Below are positions 16,076-22,938 of a stretch of 25,914 nucleotides of DNA, in pieces. Positions within the stretch are counted from its first letter, which is position 1. The number at the start of each line of letters is the position of its first letter. The notes below the pieces were generated by a model, which saw nothing but the letters and a program-made list of their open reading frames with translations, did no database searches and was not told the origin of the DNA. The position numbers were made by a program, and so were the translations under genes. This DNA comes from an uncultured Bacilli bacterium (lineage in GTDB: Bacteria; Bacillota_I; Bacilli_A; RF39; UBA660), in contig CANRDA010000003.1 in the NCBI GenBank assembly GCA_947629285.1, forward strand, positions 1 to 25,914, written 5' to 3'.

Positions 16076-17317
16076 TTAATACACTTTATTTACACTGTTT
16101 GAAATGTTTAAACTACATAAACTTCCATCATCTCTTTTTACATAGATATTTGCAGATGGTCCCACATATGACAAAACATTTTCAACGTAGTTATAATCCC
16201 CTTCTTTAGAAACAGTTCTATAATCTAGCCAACCTATGTCATTTTGGTTAGATAAAATTTGTTCAACTGGTTTATTTGAATTTATACTATAACAATTTAA
16301 TATGTTAGCCATGTTAGGTCCACCCATATTATAACATTGAAGTCCTGCTAAAATATTATAATCCACTGTTCTAAATGCATTTTGAAGTATAATACATCCT
16401 ATTTGTATATTAGTTTCAAGATTTTTTATTTTTTCTATATCAATATATATTGTTTCATATTCCTGTTTCTCAAAATTATATGCAGTTAAACCTTTATTAA
16501 GCCAAGGTCCAACTTGAATTTGCATAAGCCCTATAGCGCCACCTTCATCCATTATATTAGAATGTTCACCACGCTCTTGTGTAGCTAAAGCAATAACTAA
16601 GTTAGGGTCTATTCCATACATTTTTGCATACTTTGTTATTAAATCTCCATATTTTAATTTTGTATTAATAGCTTTTTCATCTTCAACTCTACTTATATAA
16701 TCTAAAACTGCATCCGGGTCTTCCATATATTTTTGCTCTAAATTTTCAAGATACATATTGGATAAATCCTTTATAGGTACACTATTATCTACATCTATAG
16801 GAACACTTTTATCTACAGCTTTAGTCTCAGAATCAGATGATTCATAATTCTGTTCATACTCTTGGTTTTGTTCATATACTACAGGTTCATTGCTATAATT
16901 ATTTGCAAAAATATCATTTTTCTCTAAACTAGTAAGTGCGATAGAAGAAAGTAATATTAAAGTTAACGCTGGAACTACTATTTTTTTAGAACTATATTTA
17001 TTTTCTCTTTTGACTTTTTTGTGCAAAAAATTTGTTAACTCACGTTTTGAATAAAATGATTGGATACTACTATTTAATAAAAACAATTCTTTTTTTAAAA
17101 GTATTTTTGGGTTATGTATTGTTAATTCATAATCACTATAATTTATAATAAGAGTTGAATTTAAATCATTTTGCTTAATGCCTTTTATTAAATCTTTTGA
17201 AATAATCTTAATTGCTTCATAAAGTTTATTTGATTTTATTTGTCCATTTCCTTTAGAATTTTCTAATTCTAATACTAAAGAGTTTCTATTGTTTATATAT
17301 AGGTGTAATTTATCCAT
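16076..17317 (-). CDS. Membrane-anchored lytic transglycosylase
   Basis: A 413-residue protein: a cytoplasmic N-terminal portion (about 1-110), a single membrane segment near 112-130 (KKIVVPALTLILLSSIALTS), a Glu/Asn/Ser-rich linker, and a C-terminal SLT (lysozyme-like) domain from about 225. The catalytic Glu sits in ALATQERGEHS; GGAIGLMQIQ and LAGLQCYNMGG are the other family motifs. It would cleave peptidoglycan with 1,6-anhydro product formation. The large cytoplasmic N-terminal region is unusual and could take part in signalling or septal recruitment. The start at 17317 is one base after the DUF1292 stop, with GGAG upstream, so the two genes are coupled. Confidence 0.85.
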   Translation of the reverse strand: MDKLHLYINNRNSLVLELENSKGNGQIKSNKLYEAIKIISKDLIKGIKQNDLNSTLIINYSDYELTIHNPKILLKKELFLLNSSIQSFYSKRELTNFLHKKVKRENKYSSKKIVVPALTLILLSSIALTSLEKNDIFANNYSNEPVVYEQNQEYEQNYESSDSETKAVDKSVPIDVDNSVPIKDLSNMYLENLEQKYMEDPDAVLDYISRVEDEKAINTKLKYGDLITKYAKMYGIDPNLVIALATQERGEHSNIMDEGGAIGLMQIQVGPWLNKGLTAYNFEKQEYETIYIDIEKIKNLETNIQIGCIILQNAFRTVDYNILAGLQCYNMGGPNMANILNCYSINSNKPVEQILSNQNDIGWLDYRTVSKEGDYNYVENVLSYVGPSANIYVKRDDGSLCSLNISNSVNKVY

Positions 17318-17318
17318 A

Positions 17319-17573
17319 CTATTTCTCCAATTCATTGTATTTACTTTGCAACATATTATCTATTAAATCCCATTCATATTCATTTTCAATTTCCATAAGT
17401 ATAATTTGTTCACCATTTAGAATATATCTTGATGCATGTAATTCTAGTTCATTATTTTCATCTAAACTTCCATCAGTGTACACAACATAATTAATATCAT
17501 TATTATCATCTCTAAAACTTAATACAATATTACATTGTATCTCTTTTCCATTTTCTACTACTTTAAAATTCAT
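17319..17573 (-). CDS. DUF1292 family protein
   Basis: An 84-residue acidic protein of the DUF1292 (YrzB-like) family. The pattern of an N-terminal GKEIQCNIVLSF, central NYVVYTDGSLDENNELELHASRY and C-terminal EYEWDLIDNML matches the family. The family's function is unknown; in Bacilli, members often sit near the Holliday-junction resolvase YqgF, which is not the case here. The start at 17573 is preceded by AGGAGAG; the longer reading starting at 17624 overlaps the promoter. It is the first gene of an operon with the lytic transglycosylase. Confidence 0.78.
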   Translation of the reverse strand: MNFKVVENGKEIQCNIVLSFRDDNNDINYVVYTDGSLDENNELELHASRYILNGEQIILMEIENEYEWDLIDNMLQSKYNELEK

Positions 17574-17595
17574 AAACTCTCCTATTTCTAACAAA

Positions 17596-17624
17596 ATTAT
17601 AACAAACAAGCAAATATTTATCAA
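17596..17624 (-). promoter_or_regulatory. Promoter of the DUF1292-transglycosylase operon
   Basis: Minus strand TTGATA, 17 bases, TATAAT. It lies within and just after the 3' arm of the RluA terminator, so the two signals overlap. Confidence 0.7.
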
Positions 17625-17651
17625 TTAATAATTTAAAATATTTGCTTGTTT
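17604..17651 (-). terminator. Long hairpin downstream of the RluA-type gene
   Basis: Perfect 16-base arms (17604-17619 and 17636-17651; AAACAAGCAAATATTT) around a 16-base AT loop, 8 bases after the stop codon. Only a broken T tract follows on the minus strand. Confidence 0.6.
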
Positions 17652-17658
17652 ACATTAA

Positions 17659-18315
17659 TTAATTTAAAAGATTTACAAAACTATCAGGTATGTCTATTTC
17701 TATTGATAAAGTTTTATTAGTTACTGGATGAGTAAATTCTAAGTAATTAGCAACCAATGCCATTCTTCTTATAGGATTTTTGTTAATACCATATTTCTTA
17801 TCACCAACTATTGGATTACCCATATTCGATAATTGAACTCTAATTTGATTCTTCCTTCCAGTTTTCAAATTTAAACTTAGCATTGTATATTTACGATTTT
17901 CAAGTATCTTTTCATATTCAGTAATTGCTAATTTACCATTATTTTTATTAGAAATATATGTATAATGTGTTTTAGTCTCAGCTAAATATTCTTTTAAAAT
18001 ACCTTTTTTATTTAACACACTGCCATATACTACTGCAACATATCCTTTTTTAAACTTTGTCCAATTGTTTTGTAAATATGACTTAGTTTTCAAATCTTTA
18101 GCAAATACAATTATTCCACTTGTATCTTTATCTAATCTATGTACAATAAAAACTTTATTATTTTTATTTTTTTTCTTTAGATATTCAAATACATAGTGGA
18201 ATAAAGTCCTATCTTTTTCTTTATCCGTAGATACCGTAAGTAAATTTTCTGGTTTATTTATAATAATTAAATATTTATCTTCATATAGAATTTCTAATTT
18301 CTTTTTTTTAGGCAT
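17659..18315 (-). CDS. RluA-family pseudouridine synthase
   Basis: A 218-residue RNA pseudouridine synthase of the RluA/RsuA superfamily. The catalytic Asp is in HRLDKDTSG, and the C-terminal KTGRKNQIRVQLSNMGNPIVGDKKYG block is typical. The N-terminal S4 RNA-binding domain of the longer RluD type is missing, as in the compact RluA/TruC-like forms, so the target (rRNA or tRNA) cannot be assigned. GGTGA lies 7 bases before the start. The gene follows the PLP enzyme by 30 bases and is probably in the same transcript. Confidence 0.9.
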   Translation of the reverse strand: MPKKKKLEILYEDKYLIIINKPENLLTVSTDKEKDRTLFHYVFEYLKKKNKNNKVFIVHRLDKDTSGIIVFAKDLKTKSYLQNNWTKFKKGYVAVVYGSVLNKKGILKEYLAETKTHYTYISNKNNGKLAITEYEKILENRKYTMLSLNLKTGRKNQIRVQLSNMGNPIVGDKKYGINKNPIRRMALVANYLEFTHPVTNKTLSIEIDIPDSFVNLLN

Positions 18316-18345
18316 TACATATCACCATTCCAAATTTTATAAAAT

Positions 18346-19569
18346 TTATTTCTTTAATTCTGATATTGCTTTTAAAAGTCCTAATTTACCGTACTCATAT
18401 GTTAATCCACCTTGTTGATAGGCAATATAAGGTGGTCTTACAGGACCATCACAGGATAGTTCAATAGACGAACCTTGAGTAAATGCTCCTGCAGCCATTA
18501 TTATTTGGTCATCATAACCAGGCATATCTGATGGCTGCGGGATTGCACATGAATCTATTGGTGAAGCCATTTGTATTCCTTGTACATATTTTATTAAATC
18601 TTCTTTGTTATTAAAAATTATGTTTTGTACTATATCAACCCTTTTTTCGTTATATTTAGGCTCTACGTCATAATTCAGTTTTTCAAGCACATAGCTTGTA
18701 AGTATTGCAGTTTTAACAGCAGAGCCAACTACACTTGGTGCGAAAAAAAGTCCTTGAAGCAATGGTTTATTCATATTTAATGAAGGACCTACTTCTCTAC
18801 CTTCACCTGGAGCGGTTAACCTCTCAGCAACTAAATCAATCAAATTTTTCTTTCCAACTACATAGGCACCATTCGGAGCTATCCCTCCTCCAAGATTTTT
18901 AATCAATGAACCTACACAAATATCAGCCCCAATCTCTATAGGTTCTTTAGTAGTAACAAATTCACAATAACAATTGTCAACCATAATTATAGCATCATTA
19001 TTGACTTTTCTTATTGCTTTTATAACATTCTCTAATTTTTCTATGCTTATACTTTTTCTCGTAGAATATCCTTTAGACCTTTGTATATAAATCATTTTTA
19101 AGTTTTTATCTTTAACTCTATTTATTATTTTATCGTAATCAAAATCATTATTTAATAAATCTATTTGTTCATATTTAACATTAAATGACATTAAAGAACT
19201 AGGATTTTGTTTTATTCCTATTACCTCATGAAGAGTATCATATGGTAAACCACTTATTGATAACATTATATCATTAGGTCTTAATAATCCAAATAAAGTT
19301 ACAGTTAAAGCATGTGTTCCAGATATAAATTGTCCCCTAACTAAAGCACTTTCACTTTTAAATACATCAGAATATACTCTTTCAATAACATCACGTCCAG
19401 CATCATTATACCCATACCCTGTAGTTGAATTAAAATGGTACTCAGATACATTTTCTTTTTGAAATGCATCTAAAATTTTTTTACTATTTAGAAAAACAAT
19501 TTCATCAACTTTTTCATACTCTTCTTTTAATGATTTTTCAGCTACATTAATTAACTCATCAACATTCAT
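18346..19569 (-). CDS. Methionine gamma-lyase family PLP enzyme
   Basis: A 407-residue fold-type I PLP enzyme of the 'methionine gamma-lyase/aluminium resistance' family (PF06838, YnbB-like). Visible features are NSTTGYGYNDAGRD near the N-terminus, SGTHALTVTLFGLLRPND, the PLP Asp in MVDNCYCEF, the Schiff-base Lys in GSLIKNLGGG, and the C-terminal SIELSCDGPVRPPY, all diagnostic for the family. The physiological reaction is not firmly known; it is related to Cys/Met-metabolism lyases. GGAGGAATT precedes the start. It has its own strong promoter and leads into the RluA-type gene. YnbB-type genes are often near glutamine synthetase regulation genes in Bacilli, not here. Confidence 0.88.
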   Translation of the reverse strand: MNVDELINVAEKSLKEEYEKVDEIVFLNSKKILDAFQKENVSEYHFNSTTGYGYNDAGRDVIERVYSDVFKSESALVRGQFISGTHALTVTLFGLLRPNDIMLSISGLPYDTLHEVIGIKQNPSSLMSFNVKYEQIDLLNNDFDYDKIINRVKDKNLKMIYIQRSKGYSTRKSISIEKLENVIKAIRKVNNDAIIMVDNCYCEFVTTKEPIEIGADICVGSLIKNLGGGIAPNGAYVVGKKNLIDLVAERLTAPGEGREVGPSLNMNKPLLQGLFFAPSVVGSAVKTAILTSYVLEKLNYDVEPKYNEKRVDIVQNIIFNNKEDLIKYVQGIQMASPIDSCAIPQPSDMPGYDDQIIMAAGAFTQGSSIELSCDGPVRPPYIAYQQGGLTYEYGKLGLLKAISELKK

Positions 19570-19604
19570 AATTCCTCCATAAAATTCAAAAATATTCTTT
19601 AGTA

Positions 19605-19633
19605 ATTATACTATATACTACTTAGTTTGTAAA
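19605..19633 (-). promoter_or_regulatory. Promoter of the PLP enzyme-RluA operon
   Basis: Minus strand TTTACA, 17 bases, TATAAT, in the divergent spacer with the plus-strand 95-residue gene. Confidence 0.75.
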
Positions 19634-19675
19634 TATTTTTTTTATTTGAAAAATATAATTAGATAGGTGGTTTTA

Positions 19676-19963
19676 ATGAAACTTGTCCCTAACATATCCG
19701 CACCTATTTTTACATCATCTGCTTTTGCAATAGGTATACTTTTAGTAGATGAACTTACACCTGCAGAACAAAACTCACTAGGCAATTGGTTTATGATGAT
19801 TGGACAGGTATTATGCACAAATTCAGCTCAACAACAAGTACTAAATAATAGAAGCAATAAAGCAGATTCATATAACTCTCATATTATAAACGATAACAAT
19901 TTAAAAAAATCAGCAAATAATATTAAAAAAGAAATAAATAATATATTTGCTAATTATAATTAA
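19676..19963 (+). CDS. Small conserved-looking protein, function unknown
   Basis: A 95-residue protein that I cannot name. Residues 1-60 hold a hydrophobic helix (FTSSAFAIGILLVDEL), a TPAEQNSLGNWFMMIGQVL segment with the look of a conserved motif, and one Cys; the tail is Asn/Lys-rich and charged. One membrane-associated helix is possible. The start at 19676 has AGGTGG five bases upstream; a GTG at 19667 lies inside that site. A TATAAT is at 19654-19659 but no -35 box is clear. The stop codon overlaps the convergent stop codon of the sigma factor gene. Similar small proteins are, as far as I recall, found in spore-forming clostridia, which would fit cotJ nearby. Confidence 0.65.
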   Translation: MKLVPNISAPIFTSSAFAIGILLVDELTPAEQNSLGNWFMMIGQVLCTNSAQQQVLNNRSNKADSYNSHIINDNNLKKSANNIKKEINNIFANYN

Positions 19964-21000
19964 AATTTTTTATATTTACGTATTTTTTCAGACCCATCAC
20001 TATTAATATTTTTTCTTATAGTTTGTAGCGCTGTAGACTCTAGTTGTCTTACTCTTTCCCTAGATAAATTTAATAATTTACCAACTTCTTCTAAAGGTCT
20101 ATATTTACCATCTTCAAGTCCATACCTTAATTTTATAACTTTTTTCTGATTTTCTGATAAATTTAAGTTCATAATTTTTTTAATATTAGAAATTGTATTC
20201 TCTGTTGAAACTCTATCTATAACATCTTCAATAGAATCATCAGAACTAATTTGCATATACAATGTGGGATTTACTCTTTCTTCTTCATTATTAGATGAAT
20301 CTAAACTTAAAGTTGGTTTCTGCATTTGCTTTAAAAAAACTATATTGGCAACACTTGTTTTAAATTTTTGTGCTATTTCATTTAAGGTTGCTTCACGACT
20401 ATGAGTAGTCATAAAATTTAATTCATATTTACTAATAGCTTTAACTTTATTCACTATATGTGGAGAAATATGATATGGATATATCAGATTAGTATTACCA
20501 CGTTGTATATAATTGATAATCCACCATGTTGCATATGTTGAAAATTTACACCCCATAGATACATCAAATTTAGAAAGTGCCTTAATTAATCCAAGATTTC
20601 CATTTTCTATTACATCTAGTCTATTACTTTTATTATTAGTAATATTATTAGTAAATCTATTTGCTATTGATACAACAAGACGTAAATTTGATAAAATCAT
20701 CTTTTGCCTTGCTTCTTCATCGCCTTGATTCATTTTATTTATTAGTTCAATTTCTTCATCAAAAGTTAATAATGGATATTTTTGTATATCATTTATATAT
20801 AATTTATAAGAATCTTCATAGTTATTTATATCTTCATATTCATCAAAATCATCTTGGTAAATTGTTATATTATTTTTTTTTAAACCTAATAACAACTTAC
20901 TAAAATCATCATCGTTTAACTTAAGTACGGAAATTTCTTCCATTTTTATTTTTCTGTTATTCTTGATAGCTTTTTTTATAATTTTTTCAATATAGTCCAT
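19960..21000 (-). CDS. Sigma-70 family factor with altered region 2.4
   Basis: A 346-residue sigma factor with the RpoD layout: a region 1.1-like N-terminus (RKIKMEEISVLKLNDDDFSKL), region 1.2 (DSYKLYINDIQKYPLLTFDEEIEL), region 2 (LRLVVSIANRF to FSTYATWWI), region 3 and region 4.2 (RPLEEVGKLLNLSRERVRQLE). Region 4.2 keeps the -35-reading residues. In region 2.4 the usual WWIRQAITRA is WWIINYIQRG, so the positions equivalent to E. coli Gln437 and Thr440, which read base -12, are Asn and Gln. Residues before KFSTYATWW also differ (DVSMGC). It is therefore probably an alternative group 2-type factor. GAGGTTG precedes the start. A promoter and palindrome lie at 21018-21051, directly after tRNA-His. 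Confidence 0.88.
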   Translation of the reverse strand: MDYIEKIIKKAIKNNRKIKMEEISVLKLNDDDFSKLLLGLKKNNITIYQDDFDEYEDINNYEDSYKLYINDIQKYPLLTFDEEIELINKMNQGDEEARQKMILSNLRLVVSIANRFTNNITNNKSNRLDVIENGNLGLIKALSKFDVSMGCKFSTYATWWIINYIQRGNTNLIYPYHISPHIVNKVKAISKYELNFMTTHSREATLNEIAQKFKTSVANIVFLKQMQKPTLSLDSSNNEEERVNPTLYMQISSDDSIEDVIDRVSTENTISNIKKIMNLNLSENQKKVIKLRYGLEDGKYRPLEEVGKLLNLSRERVRQLESTALQTIRKNINSDGSEKIRKYKKF

Positions 21001-21017
21001 AGAATCAACCTCTTGAA

Positions 21018-21051
21018 TTAGTATACTAACACATTATTTTTATTTTGTCAA
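21018..21051 (-). promoter_or_regulatory. Sigma-factor gene promoter with 12-base palindrome
   Basis: Minus strand TTGACA (21046-21051), 17 bases, TGT-TAGTAT extended -10 (21023-21028). The -10 lies in the perfect palindrome TTAGTATACTAA (21018-21029), a possible operator. The -35 box uses the last T residues of the tRNA terminator. Confidence 0.6.
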
Positions 21052-21070
21052 AAAAAAGCAGTATACTGCT
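21050..21070 (-). terminator. Terminator of tRNA-His
   Basis: Palindromic AGCAG-TATA-CTGCT hairpin followed by eight T residues on the minus strand, 11 bases after the tRNA CCA end. Confidence 0.85.
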
Positions 21071-21081
21071 AAATTATAAAA

Positions 21082-21158
21082 TGGGGCGGTATAAGAGGAT
21101 CGAACTCTTGCATAACGGAACCACAATCCGCCGTGTTAACCACTTCACCAACACCGCC
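21082..21158 (-). tRNA. tRNA-His (GTG)
   Basis: A complete cloverleaf on the minus strand: acceptor GCGGTGT/ATACCGC, T-arm AAGAG-TTCGATC-CTCTT, anticodon stem GCGGA/TCCGT with loop TTGTGGT and anticodon GTG (21122-21124). The extra G at position -1 opposite C73, a histidine identity element, is encoded at 21158. The CCA end is encoded (21082-21084). Confidence 0.95.
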
Positions 21159-21176
21159 ATAACAATTACGAAATAT

Positions 21177-21205
21177 ATTTTAGCAAATTATCACCGTTTT
21201 GTCTA
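21177..21205 (-). promoter_or_regulatory. Promoter of tRNA-His
   Basis: Minus strand TAGACA, 17 bases, TAAAAT, with TGC immediately before the -10 (extended -10). Confidence 0.7.
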
Positions 21206-21287
21206 TACTTTTTTAAATTTTTATATAATTAGACATTAACCTATACACTAATAACTATATTTCATAATATAAAGCGAGGAGGAAAAT

Positions 21288-21827
21288 ATGAATAATTACC
21301 CTAATTTTAAAAACTATACAAAAGGGAATATGCAAAGCATGAACATGTATGATATGAATACTATGTCTATGTATCCTTTTAATGTAGGGACTATGAATTA
21401 TGATGTAGATTCTAAATTAAATTCTAATATGTATAGTAAAACAAACTCTGGTAGTAGTAATTTTTTAGACCAAGATTCTTCTAAATTATATGACCCATTT
21501 AATGGACTTATCAGAGGAAATTTATTTAAAAATTTATATGAACCATATAAATCAAAAGAACCATATGAAATAAAGCCTATTAATGAACAAGCAGAACTTT
21601 TAACTTATATAGATGCTTTAGGTTTTGCTATGATAGACTTAAATCTTTATTTGGATATCTATCCAGACAACAAAAATATGATTAATTTATTTAATCAATA
21701 TAGAAAAGAAAAAGAAAGTATGTTAAAGGAATATGAAGCTAAATTCGGTCCTATTACTTTAAATAGTGATGTGCTATCTTCATATCCATGGAGCTGGGAC
21801 GATATGCCTTGGCCATGGGATAATTAG
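21288..21827 (+). CDS. cotJB: CotJA-CotJB fusion spore coat protein
   Basis: A 179-residue protein that reads as a fusion. Residues about 1-65 are Met/Asn/Ser/Tyr-rich and low complexity. About 66-90 (YDPFNGLIRGNLFKNLYEPY) matches the C-terminal half of CotJA (ALKRGTLFPELYRPY type). About 97-179 match CotJB (PF12652): LLTYIDALGFAMIDLNLYLDIYPD, then FNQYRKEKESMLKEYEAKFGP, ending YPWSWDDMPWPWDN. In Bacillus subtilis cotJA, cotJB and cotJC form a sigma-E-dependent inner coat operon. AGGAGG precedes the start, and the next gene begins with the start of cotJC ten bases downstream, so the operon order is kept. The CATAATAT about 24 bases upstream is a weak sigma-E-like -10. The finding implies a spore-forming ancestry. 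Confidence 0.88.
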   Translation: MNNYPNFKNYTKGNMQSMNMYDMNTMSMYPFNVGTMNYDVDSKLNSNMYSKTNSGSSNFLDQDSSKLYDPFNGLIRGNLFKNLYEPYKSKEPYEIKPINEQAELLTYIDALGFAMIDLNLYLDIYPDNKNMINLFNQYRKEKESMLKEYEAKFGPITLNSDVLSSYPWSWDDMPWPWDN

Positions 21828-21836
21828 GAGGTTCTT

Positions 21837-22442
21837 ATGTGGAAATATGAAAAAAAATTAGAATACCCTATAAATATTAAAAATAAAGATTTAAGAATGG
21901 CTAAAGCCTTACTAGCGCAATACGGTGGGACTTATACCAATGGGGACTTCTTGAAAGGAAGCCTCAAAATGCAATGTAAAAATTTAAGAATTAGAAGTAA
22001 AAAAGGAAATAAATTTATCTATTGTAATTTATTAAAAAAAGAAATAGCATTCAATAGTTGCAAAGATTGTGAACACAAGGAATATAAAATTGTGAAATTC
22101 ACAACAAATCAGAAATTCACAATAAATCAGAAATACTGTGCAAATTCTAAAAGTAATACACAGTTAAATCAAAAACACTGTGCAAAAATAAAACCAATAT
22201 CCAAAAAAAGAGAATTTGTAAGTAAAGAAACCTACAACATTGTTTTTAATAGATGTAATGGTAGATGTGCCATATGTGGTTCATATAAAGATTTACAACT
22301 TCATCATATTAATGGAAGAGGAAAAGGAAAAACTGATAATCCTAATAATTGCATAATATTATGTAGGACATGCCATTTAGAAAAAGTACATATGAATAAT
22401 AAGTATTGGAGAAAAGAATTAAATAAAATGATAAATAATTAA
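21837..22442 (+). CDS. Chimera: CotJC N-terminus fused to phage HNH nuclease
   Basis: A 201-residue hybrid. Residues 1-31 (MWKYEKKLEYPINI to LLAQYGG) are the N-terminus of CotJC, the manganese-catalase-like coat protein. Similarity stops abruptly after QYGG, where CotJC would continue GPDGELAA. From Met45 (MQCKNLRIR, ATG at 21969, AAAGGAAG 8-9 bases upstream) it is a phage-type protein: a Cys-rich KFIYCNLLKKEI/CKDCEHKEY region, a repetitive linker made of an 18-base tandem repeat (22094-22129) and a second imperfect repeat, and an HNH domain with CAICG, LHHINGRG and CRTCH. The likely explanation is a prophage integrated into cotJC; the hybrid uses the cotJC ribosome binding site (TAGGAGG), while the phage gene keeps its own start. 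The catalase domain is absent, so CotJC is not functional in this configuration. Confidence 0.82.
   Translation: MWKYEKKLEYPINIKNKDLRMAKALLAQYGGTYTNGDFLKGSLKMQCKNLRIRSKKGNKFIYCNLLKKEIAFNSCKDCEHKEYKIVKFTTNQKFTINQKYCANSKSNTQLNQKHCAKIKPISKKREFVSKETYNIVFNRCNGRCAICGSYKDLQLHHINGRGKGKTDNPNNCIILCRTCHLEKVHMNNKYWRKELNKMINN
21918..21929. other. Candidate attachment-site core in cotJC
   Basis: The bases CAATACGGTGGG encode QYGG, the last residues matching CotJC before phage sequence starts. The crossover core of the proposed prophage should lie here or within a few bases. The other attachment site is outside the window. Confidence 0.5.
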
Positions 22443-22457
22443 AATAGCAATTTTTGA

Positions 22458-22486
22458 TTGACTTAAATTTTCGGTTATTATATAAT
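22458..22486 (+). promoter_or_regulatory. Promoter of the toxin-like RNA
   Basis: TTGACT, 17 bases, TATAAT; the predicted start falls at about 22494, exactly at the outer arm of the long-range repeat. Confidence 0.75.
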
Positions 22487-22566
22487 TATCTTTAGAGATA
22501 CAAGCGATTTGTTAGGTGTTTTACTCTAATCTATCTGTCATTGACAGTAGAGAAGAGGTGGTTGCT

Positions 22567-22656
22567 ATGGTTAAAAAAACTATAGGAAGGATAAATTCCA
22601 GTGGAATTAATAATTGCGTTTGCTTTTATTGTACTCTGTACTATCTTAGCCCTTAA
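22567..22656 (+). CDS. Short leader ORF in the toxin-like RNA
   Basis: A 29-codon frame starting ATG with the best ribosome binding site of the locus (AGAGGTGG six bases upstream). It starts MVKKTIGRINSSG and is Cys/Tyr-rich at the end. It overlaps the hydrophobic-peptide frame by one base shift. It could be a coupling leader ORF, or the original start of the toxin before a frameshift. Confidence 0.35.
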   Translation: MVKKTIGRINSSGINNCVCFYCTLYYLSP

Positions 22657-22666
22657 AAAGGACTAA
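22601..22666 (+). CDS. Hydrophobic toxin-like micropeptide
   Basis: A 21-residue peptide beginning (GTG) VELIIAFAFIVLC and ending LALKKD: one membrane segment and a charged tail, like Hol_Tox/Fst-type type I toxins that depolarise membranes. The upstream GGAAGG is 10 bases from GTG, a long spacing, so translation may depend on the overlapping leader ORF or on a frameshift. This is an inference from shape and setting. Confidence 0.45.
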   Translation: MELIIAFAFIVLCTILALKKD

Positions 22667-22673
22667 CTTAAAT

Positions 22674-22706
22674 GAAAACACCGAATCATCAAGAAACGGT
22701 GTTTTC
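22674..22706. terminator. Bidirectional terminator in the toxin locus
   Basis: Perfect 10-base arms GAAAACACCG and CGGTGTTTTC around a 13-base loop, with T tracts in both directions. A shared terminator of this kind separates toxin and antisense RNA in Fst-type loci. Confidence 0.7.
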
Positions 22707-22857
22707 GACAATCTAAATAGATTAGAGAAACACTTAACTTAGAGAATCAAATGTATCTCTTTTTTAGTATATGAAAATTATTAAAAATTATTAAAAGTAT
22801 TGACATATACTAATAAATCAGCAACAAGAAATTAATAATTTAAAACCATTGCTATTT

Positions 22858-22870
22858 GTATTATAACACA
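22858..22870 (-). promoter_or_regulatory. Candidate antisense promoter (copy 1 of a 13-base repeat)
   Basis: Minus strand TGTGTTATAATAC contains an extended -10 (TGT-TATAAT). A transcript from here would run through the 3' part of the toxin-like RNA to the bidirectional terminator, about 150-180 bases, and so could be the antitoxin RNA. Confidence 0.4.
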
Positions 22871-22938
22871 CTTTTTAAAATTTAGTATACTTTTTATATG
22901 AATTTTGTATATTTTTTATACTTCTTGTCACTTGCAGT

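Larger units (their letters stand above)
22494..22765 (+). ncRNA. Structured RNA with nested 5'-3' repeats (type I toxin mRNA-like)
   Basis: A transcript of about 270 bases is predicted from promoter to T tract. Its two ends pair: AGAGATACA (22494-22502) with TGTATCTCT (22752-22760, followed by TTTTTT). Inside these, CTCTAATCTAT (22524-22534) pairs with ATAGATTAGAG (22717-22727). The 5' inner arm can alternatively fold with 22535-22551 (CTGTC-ATT-GACAG extended), just before the AGAGGTGG site, so two conformations compete. This topology, with both ends paired and a short hydrophobic peptide inside, is what is seen in type I toxin mRNAs such as the Fst and TxpA/BsrG groups. A strong bidirectional hairpin lies at 22674-22706. 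It sits in the spacer (22443-23005) between HNH and endolysin genes, which has no long gene. Confidence 0.6.

Noticed and set aside
22094..22186. CRISPR-like repeats in the HNH gene
   Set aside because: An 18-base unit in tandem without spacers and a second imperfect pair; it is a coding low-complexity linker.
22800..22850. Plus-strand TTGACA at 22800-22805 as a promoter
   Set aside because: No -10-like hexamer lies 16-18 bases downstream and no gene follows on that strand.
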